Positions 47,849 to 58,790 are shown, counted from the stretch's first letter. The stretch is 64,000 bases of DNA from an uncultured Oscillospiraceae bacterium (GCA_949745795.1 CATKAZ010000096.1:34006-98005), one strand, 5' to 3'. The notes: generated from the sequence alone by a model not told the origin. Numbers and translations are program-made.

Positions 47849-49225
47849 ATGATGATACATAAGTATAAATTAAATGGTTACAATATTGTTTTGGATACAA
47901 ACAGCGGCGGTGTACATATTGTTGACGATCTAACATATGATTTGCTTGATAATGTAGAAGCACCGTTTGAAGATAAGTGTCCTCGGAATGTTGTTGAAAA
48001 GCTTTCAAGATTTTATCCGGAAGAGGATATAAATTCATGTTATGATGAAATTGTTCAGCTTTATAATGATAAGATTCTTTTTTCTGAAGATGACTATGAA
48101 AAGTTTGCAAAATATTCAGTAGCTTCTCCTGTTAAAGCAATGTGTCTGCACATAGCTCATGACTGCAATTTAAGATGTGAATATTGTTTTGCGTCTACCG
48201 GAGATTTCGGTAAGGGCAGAAAGCTAATGTCTTTTGAAACGGGTAAAAAGGCAATAGATTTTCTTCTTGAAAAGTCCGGAGACAGAGAAAATCTTGAACT
48301 GGACTTTTTCGGCGGTGAACCGCTGATGAATTTTAATGTAGTAAAGCAAATTGTCGAGTATGCAAGATCCAGGGAAAAAGAATTCGGCAAACGATTCAGA
48401 TTTACAATTACTACAAATGGAATGCTTTTAGATGATGATAAAATTGAATTCATCAATAAAGAAATGTCCAATGTTGTTCTTTCAATTGACGGAAGAAAAG
48501 ATGTTAATGATAATATCAGAAAAAGAGTTGACGGTTCAGGCTGTTATGATGTTATTCTTCCTAAATTTAAAAAACTGGTTGAAAAAAGAGGGGACAAGGA
48601 GTACTATGTAAGGGGCACATTTACAAAACATAATCTTGATTTCTCTGAAGATGTATTCAGTCTTTATAACGAGGGATTTGATCAGATATCAGTCGAACCT
48701 GTTGTGTGTGAACCGGAAGCGCCTTATGCTCTTACTGAAAAAGAACTGTCATCAATTTTCAGCGAGTATGAAAGACTGTCAGCCAGAATACTTGAAAATG
48801 AAAAGCATGGGGGAAAGTTTAACTTCTTCCACTTTATGTTGGATTTGGATCAGGGACCTTGTGCAATAAAACGATTGAGAGGCTGCGGCTGCGGAAATGA
48901 ATATGTAGCTATTACACCTGACGGGGATATTTATCCATGCCATCAGTTTGTTGGTCTGGAAGAATATAAAATGGGTAATCTTGAAGACGGTACCTTTAAC
49001 CTTGATATGAAGGCAGAATTTGCAGCATCTCATGTATATACTAAACCGGAATGTAAAAAGTGCTGGGCTAAATTTTATTGCAGCGGCGGATGCAATGCCA
49101 ATAATTATATATATGCCGGAGATATTCACAATGCACATAAATTTTCATGTCAGCTTGAAAAAAAGCGACTGGAATGTGCGATTATGATGAAAGCGGCAAG
49201 ACTTGAATGTGAAATAGCAGAATAA
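47849..49225 (+). CDS. scfB: Radical SAM SCIFF maturase (SPASM domain)
   Basis: CNLRCEYCFAS motif, GGEPLMNF, C-terminal CGCGNEYVAITPDGDIYPCHQFVG and CKKCWAKFYCSGGCNANNY. Confidence 0.95.
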   Translation: MMIHKYKLNGYNIVLDTNSGGVHIVDDLTYDLLDNVEAPFEDKCPRNVVEKLSRFYPEEDINSCYDEIVQLYNDKILFSEDDYEKFAKYSVASPVKAMCLHIAHDCNLRCEYCFASTGDFGKGRKLMSFETGKKAIDFLLEKSGDRENLELDFFGGEPLMNFNVVKQIVEYARSREKEFGKRFRFTITTNGMLLDDDKIEFINKEMSNVVLSIDGRKDVNDNIRKRVDGSGCYDVILPKFKKLVEKRGDKEYYVRGTFTKHNLDFSEDVFSLYNEGFDQISVEPVVCEPEAPYALTEKELSSIFSEYERLSARILENEKHGGKFNFFHFMLDLDQGPCAIKRLRGCGCGNEYVAITPDGDIYPCHQFVGLEEYKMGNLEDGTFNLDMKAEFAASHVYTKPECKKCWAKFYCSGGCNANNYIYAGDIHNAHKFSCQLEKKRLECAIMMKAARLECEIAE

Positions 49226-49231
49226 AAATAA

Positions 49232-49276
49232 AAAATCCTCTGATATCTATATTAGTATCAGAGGATTAAATTATTT
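49232..49276. terminator. Bidirectional terminator between convergent genes
   Basis: AATCCTCTGATA-tctatattag-TATCAGAGGATT. Confidence 0.75.
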
Positions 49277-49289
49277 ATAAGTTCAAATT

Positions 49290-50951
49290 TTAAAGTAATC
49301 TTTTAAGCATGATCGAATCGAATACATTTAGCTTATTATCGTCATTGACATCGGCATTTTTTAGCGCCTGATCTTTAAGTACAGAGGTTTTTACAAGATG
49401 TTTATTGAGAAGTACCAGGTCAGCTATTTCTATAGTTCCGTTAAGATTTATATCGCCTTTAAGTTCAGGTTTAGGATCAGTTTCATCAGTCGGCAGAGGA
49501 TTAACAGAACCGTCTGAATCAAGATTGCTTCCTTCGGATTCTGCATAAGTTTTGTAATAATCTGAAACTGATATTCCTGTTCCGTTTATACCTAATGGCT
49601 TTTGATGGTCAAGACTAATATACTTGCCTGTTTTTGATGTTTGCCATAATGATGGTTCAAAAAGTCCGTATTTTTCATCGTCCCATGTAAGGAAGTCATA
49701 TGATAAAAGACCGCCGGTATCACCTGAGTTCGGATTAAGGCACCAGAATGTATGATTAATATGATTGTCAACCATGTAGTCACGCAGAAGCTCCATCCAC
49801 TTTTGGTTTTCGGCACCATCCATGTGACCGCCCCATTCTCCTATTAACAACGGAGCAATATCCTGATCATTGATATATGCCCATGTATCATACCAGTAAT
49901 CGTCAAGCAGTGTTTGTGTTGTAAAATCTTTTTGGAACCAAGTCTGCGGCCATACGGACGGACCGTAATCATGCGGTGAGTACACTATTTGACTATTTCT
50001 GCTGTCAGAACCCAGTTCAATAGGATAATCTTTAACACCTCTTAGGTTTCCGCCCCACCATCCGGCATAATAGGGAGGATTAGATTCTGAATCAGGCTGA
50101 CCCCAAGTAAAGCTGTTGTTTCTAACCTGCTGCTCGACACCTTCAATAAGAATTAAAGCATTAGGGTGAACGTCAAGTATGGCATTAGCGCATTTTGTTG
50201 CTGCATAAGCCCAGTTATTCTCATCCTTTGAACCGTCCCATTTTGCAGCCTGAACGCCTTCTTGTCCCTTGCCGTGAGGTTCGTTTTTTAAATCATAAGC
50301 TAAAATAGTGTCGTCATTTTTATACTTATCTGCTAACCAAACCAGTGTATCAATCCAAATATCAGTTGTGATTACTGTACCGTCTTTTGTTTCTTTTCCG
50401 TACCAAAGATTATAATTATGTCCTGAATTATCTGAATGAGGACTATGGATATCAATTAGAGCTTTGATTCCATATTTTTTACATTTTTGCATAATTATAT
50501 CAAATATTTCTTCACTGGTTTTAAGTGTTTTACCGTCTTCGAGGACAAAATCCCTGTTTATGTCCACATAAGGCGGTTCATAACCGGCCTGAACGCTCTG
50601 TACAGGATTAGGTGTTCCATTCATCCAAGAATAAATAAGTTCTGTAGAGATAGGGAAACGTATAATATTAATACCCTTATCAGCTACATTTGAAAGAAAT
50701 TTATCACAGTCGGCTGCGTAAAGACCGTGCGGAACGTTTTCCGAGCAGTTGAAACCAAACCAGTTTGCCCCCGTCAGCCAAACTTGATTGCCGTCTTTAT
50801 CATAAAGTCTGCTTCCTACAGCATGAAGCCAGTCGTCATTGTTATCGTCAACAGCTGCTGAAGTTGTAAATCCGCCGAAAGCAGAAGTTATACTTGTTGC
50901 TGCAACAGTCAAAAGAGTAGCAGCAGCAATAAGCTTCTTTTTAAAGTTCAT
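49290..50951 (-). CDS. Secreted GH5 endoglucanase with dockerin
   Basis: Signal peptide; NIIRFPISTELI, AYDLKNEPHG, LIGEWGG motifs; dockerin KGDINLNGTIEIADLVLLNKHLV...DVNDDNKLNVFDSIMLKRLL. Confidence 0.92.
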   Translation of the reverse strand: MNFKKKLIAAATLLTVAATSITSAFGGFTTSAAVDDNNDDWLHAVGSRLYDKDGNQVWLTGANWFGFNCSENVPHGLYAADCDKFLSNVADKGINIIRFPISTELIYSWMNGTPNPVQSVQAGYEPPYVDINRDFVLEDGKTLKTSEEIFDIIMQKCKKYGIKALIDIHSPHSDNSGHNYNLWYGKETKDGTVITTDIWIDTLVWLADKYKNDDTILAYDLKNEPHGKGQEGVQAAKWDGSKDENNWAYAATKCANAILDVHPNALILIEGVEQQVRNNSFTWGQPDSESNPPYYAGWWGGNLRGVKDYPIELGSDSRNSQIVYSPHDYGPSVWPQTWFQKDFTTQTLLDDYWYDTWAYINDQDIAPLLIGEWGGHMDGAENQKWMELLRDYMVDNHINHTFWCLNPNSGDTGGLLSYDFLTWDDEKYGLFEPSLWQTSKTGKYISLDHQKPLGINGTGISVSDYYKTYAESEGSNLDSDGSVNPLPTDETDPKPELKGDINLNGTIEIADLVLLNKHLVKTSVLKDQALKNADVNDDNKLNVFDSIMLKRLL

Positions 50952-51031
50952 ATTGTACCTCCTAATCAAAATTAAAACCGCATTAATATACAATTTAATT
51001 ATAAACTATAAATAAAAAAATGTCAAGAAGT

Positions 51032-52375
51032 TTAGTTCAAACTATCTAAAATAACAGAAGCTATTTGTTCGGTTGAAACATCATAAGATTCTCTGTTTTC
51101 AATAAGAATGGCAAAAGCTATAGGGAAATCCTTGTCATCAACAAATCCTGTAAGCAGTGAGTTTTCTTCTTCTCCGTTCTTGACTTGTGCCGTACCGCTT
51201 TTAACTCCCAATGTATAGCCCGGAATTTTACCGGTATAATTCAGACCGTTTTCAAGCATTATGTCCTTTACTTCCGAAGCAGTCTGAGAAGAAAACAGTT
51301 GTTCCGAATAATTTGTAGATGCGCTTTCAACAGTTCTGCCGTTAACATTTGTTACATGGTCGATTAAATATGGCATGGTAGACTTTCCGGATTCATTTGC
51401 AATAGCGCTTTGCCACATCATCATCTGGCACGGACTGACAAGACTTGTACCCTGACCGATGCAGCTCCATTGAGTGTTGAATTCATTTTTATCTTCAAGA
51501 GTTGTTGAAGCTTTAGCACTGATAATACCGTCTATAGAAATTTCTGTTTCTTCAGAGCCGTTAACAGAGTATCCTAATTTTTTATAACAATTTTCAATAT
51601 CTGAAAGTGACCATCCGGAATCTTCCACCAACTGAGCGAAAAAGGGATTGCAGCTGTTTGCAAACGCTTCACGTATATTTTGAGTACCGTGACCGTATTC
51701 ATTATGACAGACTATGTCAAGTCCGGTATTGTTTGTGTACACACCATTGCATGTAAAGGATCTTTCCATAAGGGAGTCAATACCCATAGTTTCGATCGCA
51801 GAGATTAAAGTAGCCGTTTTTTGAGTTGAACCGGGAACGGTTTTATAAAATGCCTTACATAAAAGACTGCCTTCGGCAAGCTCCTCATATCCCTTTATAG
51901 GATCAACTGACGGACGGCTTACACATACCAGAATTTCGCCGGTTTTGTAATTGTAGGCTATAGCACAGCCGTCCTTATCTCCGAAGGCGCTGTAAACTTT
52001 TTCATTGGCGTCATGGCTGAGAGTGGAATAAATTGCGGCTTTTCCGCCTTTATATGTTATACCTGATGTAAAACTGTAATTGCTGAGCTTTTCTAAATTT
52101 TTTGCCACCAGAGTATTTGTCATCTGACCGCTGGCATCACCGATTAAATTTCCCAGATCTTTAAAATATCCGTCTGGATACTGTCCGATTTCGGCATTGT
52201 CATCAAAAATTATATCCCCGTTTCTGTCATAGATATATCCTAAATTTCTTGATCCTGAATTACTGATATAAAATGAAGCTTCCATTTGTATTTTGGCAAT
52301 CAGAATAACCATTCCTATAATGAATATAAAAATCATAAAGGTAATGAGTCGGCTTCCTCTTTTCAAACTTTTCAT
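51032..52375 (-). CDS. Penicillin-binding protein (class B transpeptidase, PbpA-like)
   Basis: STQK, SCN and KSGTAQ active-site motifs; N-terminal TM. Confidence 0.9.
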   Translation of the reverse strand: MKSLKRGSRLITFMIFIFIIGMVILIAKIQMEASFYISNSGSRNLGYIYDRNGDIIFDDNAEIGQYPDGYFKDLGNLIGDASGQMTNTLVAKNLEKLSNYSFTSGITYKGGKAAIYSTLSHDANEKVYSAFGDKDGCAIAYNYKTGEILVCVSRPSVDPIKGYEELAEGSLLCKAFYKTVPGSTQKTATLISAIETMGIDSLMERSFTCNGVYTNNTGLDIVCHNEYGHGTQNIREAFANSCNPFFAQLVEDSGWSLSDIENCYKKLGYSVNGSEETEISIDGIISAKASTTLEDKNEFNTQWSCIGQGTSLVSPCQMMMWQSAIANESGKSTMPYLIDHVTNVNGRTVESASTNYSEQLFSSQTASEVKDIMLENGLNYTGKIPGYTLGVKSGTAQVKNGEEENSLLTGFVDDKDFPIAFAILIENRESYDVSTEQIASVILDSLN

Positions 52376-53658
52376 ACAATTTTCCTCCTTCCTGCATTTT
52401 GTACATGAGGTCTTTCGGGAATAGGATATACCATAGCCTGACCGGCTTTAAGAAACCCTGCCATCAATCCGCAGGACAGCATAGAGCTTCCGCCTTGAGA
52501 TATAAATGGTATGGTAACTCCCGTAAACGGAATAATATTACACGAACCGAATATATTAAGAGACATTTGCGCTATAAATACTGCCGCAACTCCAACTGAA
52601 AGGGTTGTGTGAAAATAAGAACGAGGAGTGTTTATCAGAGCTGATACGATAATAAGCATAATCATGAATACTGCAAGGAGAGCAGTTAAAAGTCCCCATT
52701 CTTCGCTGATCGAAGAGAATACTATATCTGTATCGGCTGCCGGCACTTTGTAAAGTACTCCATGTCCCGGACCTTTTCCGAACCAGCCTCCCTCTGCGAT
52801 TGCAATAAGAGCCTGACACTGCTGCCAGCCGTTTCCGGTAGGATCGCTCCAGATGTCAACATGAAGTCTGTCCTGAACATAACCGGGTGCAAATTTAAGA
52901 GCAATTATGACAACAACCAGTCCGGCGGCACTGATGCCTATAAGAAGTTTTTTGGAAAGCTTGGCTTTAGGATAGCAGATACGCATTATAAATCCGCATG
53001 CCGCAACGGCAGCAAATGTCGGTAGACTTCCCAAATCTCTGCACCACCATTGCAGAAGCACAATCAGTCCCGTCAGTCCGAAAAGAATCCAATTGTCATA
53101 AACAATTCTTATTCCCAGTATTTTTTTCTTATTTTGCTGTGCTGCAAGAGAGGTAGCAAAAACAAGAGCAAAAAAGGGTTTGATAAACTCTGAAGGCTGA
53201 ATAGTTATGAAACCCAGATCGATCCACATACCTCTGCTGCCGGTAAAAAGTACAATAGAAATAATAAGTATTCCGATAATCCCGTAAAAAACATATTTGT
53301 ACTTTTCAATAAAGCGATAATTCTGAGCAAGTTTGAATCCTGCCTGACAGAAAACAAGTGCCATTACTGCAAAAATAAAATGTTTTACTGCAAACCCGAC
53401 TTTGCCGAAACATGACTGAAATATTACGCTCATATTCAGTACGGTTATAAGGAGAATATCAAGAGTATATGTATTTTGCTTTAAGAATTTTAATATAAAG
53501 AAATAGAGTATATCCGAACCTAAAATAATAGCTGAAAGAATTATAGGTGACATAATGCTGTCGTATTGTCCCTTAATGAAAACAATAGTCAAAAGTGAAA
53601 TATGAGTCAGCAATGAAAGAAATGTTATAATTGTATATGATAATCCGTTTTTATACAT
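52372..53658 (-). CDS. SEDS peptidoglycan polymerase (FtsW/RodA family)
   Basis: Polytopic; GFITIQPSEFIKPFFALV, GPGHGVLYKVPAADTDIVFSSISEEWG, PFISQGGSSML. Confidence 0.93.
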   Translation of the reverse strand: MYKNGLSYTIITFLSLLTHISLLTIVFIKGQYDSIMSPIILSAIILGSDILYFFILKFLKQNTYTLDILLITVLNMSVIFQSCFGKVGFAVKHFIFAVMALVFCQAGFKLAQNYRFIEKYKYVFYGIIGILIISIVLFTGSRGMWIDLGFITIQPSEFIKPFFALVFATSLAAQQNKKKILGIRIVYDNWILFGLTGLIVLLQWWCRDLGSLPTFAAVAACGFIMRICYPKAKLSKKLLIGISAAGLVVVIIALKFAPGYVQDRLHVDIWSDPTGNGWQQCQALIAIAEGGWFGKGPGHGVLYKVPAADTDIVFSSISEEWGLLTALLAVFMIMLIIVSALINTPRSYFHTTLSVGVAAVFIAQMSLNIFGSCNIIPFTGVTIPFISQGGSSMLSCGLMAGFLKAGQAMVYPIPERPHVQNAGRRKIV

Positions 53659-54117
53659 TTATGCTTTTACCCTCCTTATATAAAGTGCTTTTTTTCCTAT
53701 TTTTATTTCATCATTATTTCTGAGCTTTTTCTGTTTTATTTTTTGTCCGTTAACATATGTACCGGATGTAGAATCAAGGTCGGTAATTGTCCAGATGCCG
53801 TCTTCGAGGCTTAAAAGAGCATGGTATCTGGATACGGACATGTCAGAAAATCGTAAATCTGCTGAAATATGTCGTCCCATAAGTACTTCTTGTGAATTAA
53901 GCGTAAAGGTGAACTCTCCGCTGTAATCCATAAGAACCATGTGTCTTGCCGCTTTGCTCCACTGTTTTTGTACGGTTTTTTTCTCCTTCGCACAGAAGCA
54001 GATAATAACAAGTGCACATATATCAACGATTATCAGTCCGGCAGCTGAAATGATTTCTTTGAAAGCAGAAAGCTCTTCAACCATTTCACTTATAAATTCT
54101 GTGAAGTTGTCAAGCAT
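53659..54117 (-). CDS. FHA-domain membrane protein
   Basis: N-terminal TM, C-terminal FHA: LMGRHISADLRFSDMSVSRYHALLSLEDGIWTITDLDSTSGTYVNGQKI. Confidence 0.92.
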   Translation of the reverse strand: MLDNFTEFISEMVEELSAFKEIISAAGLIIVDICALVIICFCAKEKKTVQKQWSKAARHMVLMDYSGEFTFTLNSQEVLMGRHISADLRFSDMSVSRYHALLSLEDGIWTITDLDSTSGTYVNGQKIKQKKLRNNDEIKIGKKALYIRRVKA

Positions 54118-54404
54118 AACGTTTTTATCCTTTCTTTTTTATTGTATTTTAATAACATTATAATACATTTCAGAAAAATTTTCAACTGTAAGGACACTGA
54201 GCGGAATTTTTAGGATGTTTATGTAATTAATACTTTCTTTTGTTTTTTTATAAGGCTTGCAAAATATGACGAAATAAGCTATAATAAAGTGTGACGTTGT
54301 GATATAGGACCTGTCTTAATGAATATCAAAGCAAAAAGATCGGGTTTTCAGCATACCGCAAACTGAAAGGAGAAAATATTCATTTTAATGAATACTTAGA
54401 TAAT

Positions 54405-56837
54405 ATGGAAAAGAATATGATTAAGGATACAGAAAATAAAATAAAAGACTTATCTTTGCCGACAGTTGCCATGAGAGGACTTGTTTGTTTCCCAAGATTT
54501 GTAATGCATTTTGATGTTGCAAGGGAAATTTCCGTCAAGGCTGTAAAGACTGCGTTGAAAAATGACAGACTGGTTTTTCTTACTGCCCAGAAGGATGTTT
54601 ATATTGAAGAACCGAAGGATGAGGACTTGTATAGAATTGGTGTTGTTGCGGAAATACGGCAGACTCTTAAAACTCCAGATAATATTATGAGGGTTTTGGT
54701 GGAAGGACTTTACAGAGCAAAAATCAAAGAAACAATAATCGAAGACGGGATGATTGAGTGCACTGTTAAAAAGCTTCCGGATTACAGTCGTGTAAAGCCT
54801 GATCCGGTTGATGTCACTGCAATTGTCCGTTCTGTAAAGGATATATTTGAAACTTACGGCGAGCTTGTTCCGAGAATGCCGAAGGAACTTATCAGCTCAA
54901 TTATGTGTCAGAATGATCCCTACAAGCTATTTGAAAATATTGCATATAACATGAATCTTGAATTTCATGACAAGCAGATGCTTCTTGAAGAATCCAATAT
55001 TCTTTCAAAGCTTGGTATGCTTTATGCAAATATTGTACATGAGGTTGAAGTACTGGAGATTGAAAAGCAGATACATGATGAGGTAAGGAGTAATCTTGAC
55101 AAAAATCAAAGAGAATACTACCTCCGAGAACAAATGCGTGTTATTTCATCTCAGCTGGGTGAGGAAGATACTCAGGAGGAAGCCTTTGAATACATGGAAA
55201 AGATTTATGATTTGCATCTTTCTCCGGAAAGTACGGATAAATTGGTAAAGGAAGCTGACAGGCTTATGAAAATGCCGGTATCGTCTCAGGAAGCTTTTGT
55301 TATAAGAAATTATCTTGAAACAGTATTGGAACTTCCGTGGAATAAGGTTTCAAAAATAAAAGTTGATGTAAAAAAAGCGGCAAAAATTCTTGATAAAGAG
55401 CATTACGGACTGAAAAAGGTTAAAGACAGAATTCTGGAAAGTATTTCTGTTCATGCAATGATGCCGGAGGTAAAGGGGCAGATAATATGTCTTGTAGGAC
55501 CTCCCGGCGTCGGTAAAACTTCAATAGGAAAATCAATTGCCAAAGCTTTGGGCAGAGAATATGTGAGAGTATCTTTAGGCGGTGTTCGTGATGAATCGGA
55601 TATAAGGGGACACAGAAAAACATATGTCGGTGCTATGCCGGGCAGAATTATTAATGCATTAAAACAGGCAGGTACTAATAATCCGCTGATACTTTTTGAC
55701 GAAATCGATAAAATGGGTAATGATTTCAGAGGTGATCCTGCGGCAGCTATGCTTGAAGTTCTTGACAGTGAACAGAATAATGAATTTAGAGATCATTATA
55801 TTGAGCTTCCTTTTGATTTAAGTAAAGTACTTTTTGTAACAACAGCAAATACTACAGACACTATCCCCAAACCGCTTCTTGACAGAATGGAGCTTATTGA
55901 GCTTACAAGCTACACAAGAGAAGAAAAATTTCATATTGCAAGGGAGCATCTTGTTCCAAAACAGCAGAAAAAGCACGGTTTGAAGGGTACACAGATAAAA
56001 ATAAACGATACTGTTATATATGATCTGATAGATTATTATACAAAAGAGGCAGGCGTAAGAAACCTAGAAAGAATGATTGCAGAGCTTTGCAGAAAGGCGG
56101 CAAAGGAGATAGTTTCCGGAGATGCTAAAAAGGTAACATATACTTCTAAAAATCTTGAGTCATATATAGGAGCAAAAAAATATTTTGATGATGAAAAGAC
56201 AACTGAAAATGAAATCGGAGTTGTAAACGGTCTTGCATGGACTTCTGTGGGAGGAGTTTTAATGCCTTTGGAAGTGCTTATTCTGGATGGCAAGGGAACT
56301 ATTGAAACTACGGGATCACTTGGCGATGTCATGAAGGAAAGCGCTAAGCTTGCAGTAAGCTATGCAAGAAGTGTTGCGGATAAATATAATATTGCTTCGG
56401 ATTTTTATAAAAATAAGGACATTCATATTCATGCTCCTGAGGGAGCAGTGCCGAAGGACGGTCCGTCGGCAGGAGTTACAATGGTAACGGCTTTGGTGTC
56501 GGCACTTTCCGGTATACCGGTAAGATGCGATGTTGCAATGACCGGTGAAATTACTTTGCACGGTAAAGTACTGCCTATAGGCGGATTGCGTGAAAAAACA
56601 ATGGCAGCGTATAAAGCAGGTATTCATACTGTTATAATTCCGGCAGGCAACAGGGGAGATCTTGATGAGGTTGACGATGCTGTAAAGTCTGCTACAGAAT
56701 TTATATTTGTTTCAAGGCTTGAAGATGTTCTGAGTACTGCATTGTGCAAAACGAAAGATGAAAGTAATATACAGTCTGATATTATTTTAACTCCTGAAGA
56801 ATCAGCCGGAGGGCAAGCAGTATCAGTAAGATCATAG
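54405..56837 (+). CDS. lon: ATP-dependent protease Lon
   Basis: LON substrate domain, GPPGVGKTSIGKSIA, catalytic PKDGPSAGVTM and K in GKVLPIGGLREK. Confidence 0.97.
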   Translation: MEKNMIKDTENKIKDLSLPTVAMRGLVCFPRFVMHFDVAREISVKAVKTALKNDRLVFLTAQKDVYIEEPKDEDLYRIGVVAEIRQTLKTPDNIMRVLVEGLYRAKIKETIIEDGMIECTVKKLPDYSRVKPDPVDVTAIVRSVKDIFETYGELVPRMPKELISSIMCQNDPYKLFENIAYNMNLEFHDKQMLLEESNILSKLGMLYANIVHEVEVLEIEKQIHDEVRSNLDKNQREYYLREQMRVISSQLGEEDTQEEAFEYMEKIYDLHLSPESTDKLVKEADRLMKMPVSSQEAFVIRNYLETVLELPWNKVSKIKVDVKKAAKILDKEHYGLKKVKDRILESISVHAMMPEVKGQIICLVGPPGVGKTSIGKSIAKALGREYVRVSLGGVRDESDIRGHRKTYVGAMPGRIINALKQAGTNNPLILFDEIDKMGNDFRGDPAAAMLEVLDSEQNNEFRDHYIELPFDLSKVLFVTTANTTDTIPKPLLDRMELIELTSYTREEKFHIAREHLVPKQQKKHGLKGTQIKINDTVIYDLIDYYTKEAGVRNLERMIAELCRKAAKEIVSGDAKKVTYTSKNLESYIGAKKYFDDEKTTENEIGVVNGLAWTSVGGVLMPLEVLILDGKGTIETTGSLGDVMKESAKLAVSYARSVADKYNIASDFYKNKDIHIHAPEGAVPKDGPSAGVTMVTALVSALSGIPVRCDVAMTGEITLHGKVLPIGGLREKTMAAYKAGIHTVIIPAGNRGDLDEVDDAVKSATEFIFVSRLEDVLSTALCKTKDESNIQSDIILTPEESAGGQAVSVRS

Positions 56838-56846
56838 GAGGTTTTA

Positions 56847-57446
56847 ATGAATTATAATAAAGCAGAATTTTCGGCAGCGTACGGAACTTTTTCACAGATT
56901 CCTCCGTGCGAGCGTATTGAAATTGCATTTTCGGGACGTTCAAATGTTGGAAAATCTACATTAATAAATAAGATCTTTAATAGAAAAAATCTTGCCAGAG
57001 TCAGCTCGGTGCCGGGAAAAACCGCAACAATTAATTTTTATGGATTGGAAAATGTTTACTTTGTGGATCTGCCGGGGTACGGCTATGCAAAAATAGCAAA
57101 ATCCGAAAAGCGCCGATGGTCTGAATTAATTGAAGGGTATCTTAATTCCGATAGGGATATAAGACTTATTTTTCAGCTTATAGATATGCGTCATGCACCG
57201 TCGGCAGACGATATTCATATGATTAATTACCTTGTTGAAGCACAGCTGCCGTTTGTCATTATACTTACAAAGGCGGATAAACTGAAAAAAATGCAGCGTA
57301 TTGAAAGAATGGAAGCTTTTAAAACAGAAATTCCATACTTTAATGATATTCATATTATTCCGTTTTCATCTCAAACCTTTGAGGGTGTAGAAGAAGTAAG
57401 GAATATTATAGAGGAAATAGCTAATGAAGATTCAGAGGAGGTCTGA
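56847..57446 (+). CDS. engB: Ribosome biogenesis GTPase EngB/YsxC
   Basis: FSGRSNVGKSTLINKI, DLPGYGYAK, TKADK; conserved position after lon. Confidence 0.95.
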   Translation: MNYNKAEFSAAYGTFSQIPPCERIEIAFSGRSNVGKSTLINKIFNRKNLARVSSVPGKTATINFYGLENVYFVDLPGYGYAKIAKSEKRRWSELIEGYLNSDRDIRLIFQLIDMRHAPSADDIHMINYLVEAQLPFVIILTKADKLKKMQRIERMEAFKTEIPYFNDIHIIPFSSQTFEGVEEVRNIIEEIANEDSEEV

Positions 57447-57478
57447 ACCTTCAAACTAAATTGAAAGGAATGTTGAAA

Positions 57479-58777
57479 ATGTTTGTATCTGAAAATCTCG
57501 GAGTTAATGAAAAAGGTCATCTGACAATAGGCAAAATTGATACCGTAGAACTGGCTAAGCAGTATGGTACACCTCTCTATGTCATGGACGAAGCTTTGAT
57601 AAGAAAGCACTGTCAAAGCTATAAAAGCAGTATTGATAAGTTTTATGGCGGTAAAGGACTTGTATGCTATGCAAGTAAGGCGTTTTGCTGTATTGAAATG
57701 TGCAGAGTTATGAAGGACGAGGGAATCGGTCTTGATGTAGTTTCGATCGGCGAGCTTTATACTGCCACTAAAGCCGGATTTGACTGTGATAAGATTTGTT
57801 TTCACGGTAACAATAAAACCGATGAAGAGCTTGAGTATGCTGTTGATTTAAAGGTCGGAAGAATTATTGTTGATAATATTTACGAACTGGAAAGACTTGA
57901 TAAAATTGCTGAAAGCAAGGGTGTTAAGGCAAATATTATGTTCAGAATCAAGCCGGGTATCGACGCTCATACTCATAATTTTATCAGAACAGGTCAGATA
58001 GACAGTAAATTCGGATTCGCACTGGAAACAGGTGAAGCCATGGAAGCTGTAAAAAAAGCGCTCAGCTGTCCTAACATTAACCTTAAGGGTGTTCACTGTC
58101 ATATTGGTTCACAGATTTTTTCAATAAATCCTTTTGTTGAGGCTGCTGAAGTTATGCTGAAATTTATTTCTGATATAAAGCAGGAAACAGGTCATGAGGT
58201 TGTTGAACTTAATCTCGGCGGAGGTTTCGGTATTAAATATGCTGAAAATGATGATCCTGTTCCTTATGAGGCTTATATGGAAAAGGTTTCTGCTGCTGTT
58301 AAGAAGAGCTGTGAAAATCTGGGAATTACACAGCCGTTTATACTTATCGAACCGGGACGTTCAATGGCAGGTCCTGCCGGAATTACTCTTTACACATGCG
58401 GCGGAATTAAGAATATTCCTAATATAAGAACTTATGTATCAATTGACGGCGGTATGACAGATAATCCTAGATACGCTCTTTATCAGTCTGAATATGAGGC
58501 TCTTGTAGCCAATAAAGCAGATAAGCCCAGAGATAAAAAGGTTACTATTGCCGGAAAGTGTTGCGAGAGCGGCGATTTGATCGGTGAGGGTATGTCTTTA
58601 CAGGAAGCTGAACCGGGAGATATTATTGCAGTATGCGCAACAGGTGCTTATAACTACTCAATGTCTTCCAACTATAACAGAATTCCTAAGCCCGCTACAG
58701 TTTTTGTAAATAACGGAGATTCAAAAGTTGTTATCAAAAGAGAAACTCTTGATGATATAATCAGAAATGATATTTAA
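57479..58777 (+). CDS. lysA: Diaminopimelate decarboxylase
   Basis: YASKAF PLP-lysine region, HGNNK, GGGFGI, EPGRS, CESGD motifs. Confidence 0.94.
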   Translation: MFVSENLGVNEKGHLTIGKIDTVELAKQYGTPLYVMDEALIRKHCQSYKSSIDKFYGGKGLVCYASKAFCCIEMCRVMKDEGIGLDVVSIGELYTATKAGFDCDKICFHGNNKTDEELEYAVDLKVGRIIVDNIYELERLDKIAESKGVKANIMFRIKPGIDAHTHNFIRTGQIDSKFGFALETGEAMEAVKKALSCPNINLKGVHCHIGSQIFSINPFVEAAEVMLKFISDIKQETGHEVVELNLGGGFGIKYAENDDPVPYEAYMEKVSAAVKKSCENLGITQPFILIEPGRSMAGPAGITLYTCGGIKNIPNIRTYVSIDGGMTDNPRYALYQSEYEALVANKADKPRDKKVTIAGKCCESGDLIGEGMSLQEAEPGDIIAVCATGAYNYSMSSNYNRIPKPATVFVNNGDSKVVIKRETLDDIIRNDI

Positions 58778-58790
58778 TTGAACATAAAAA

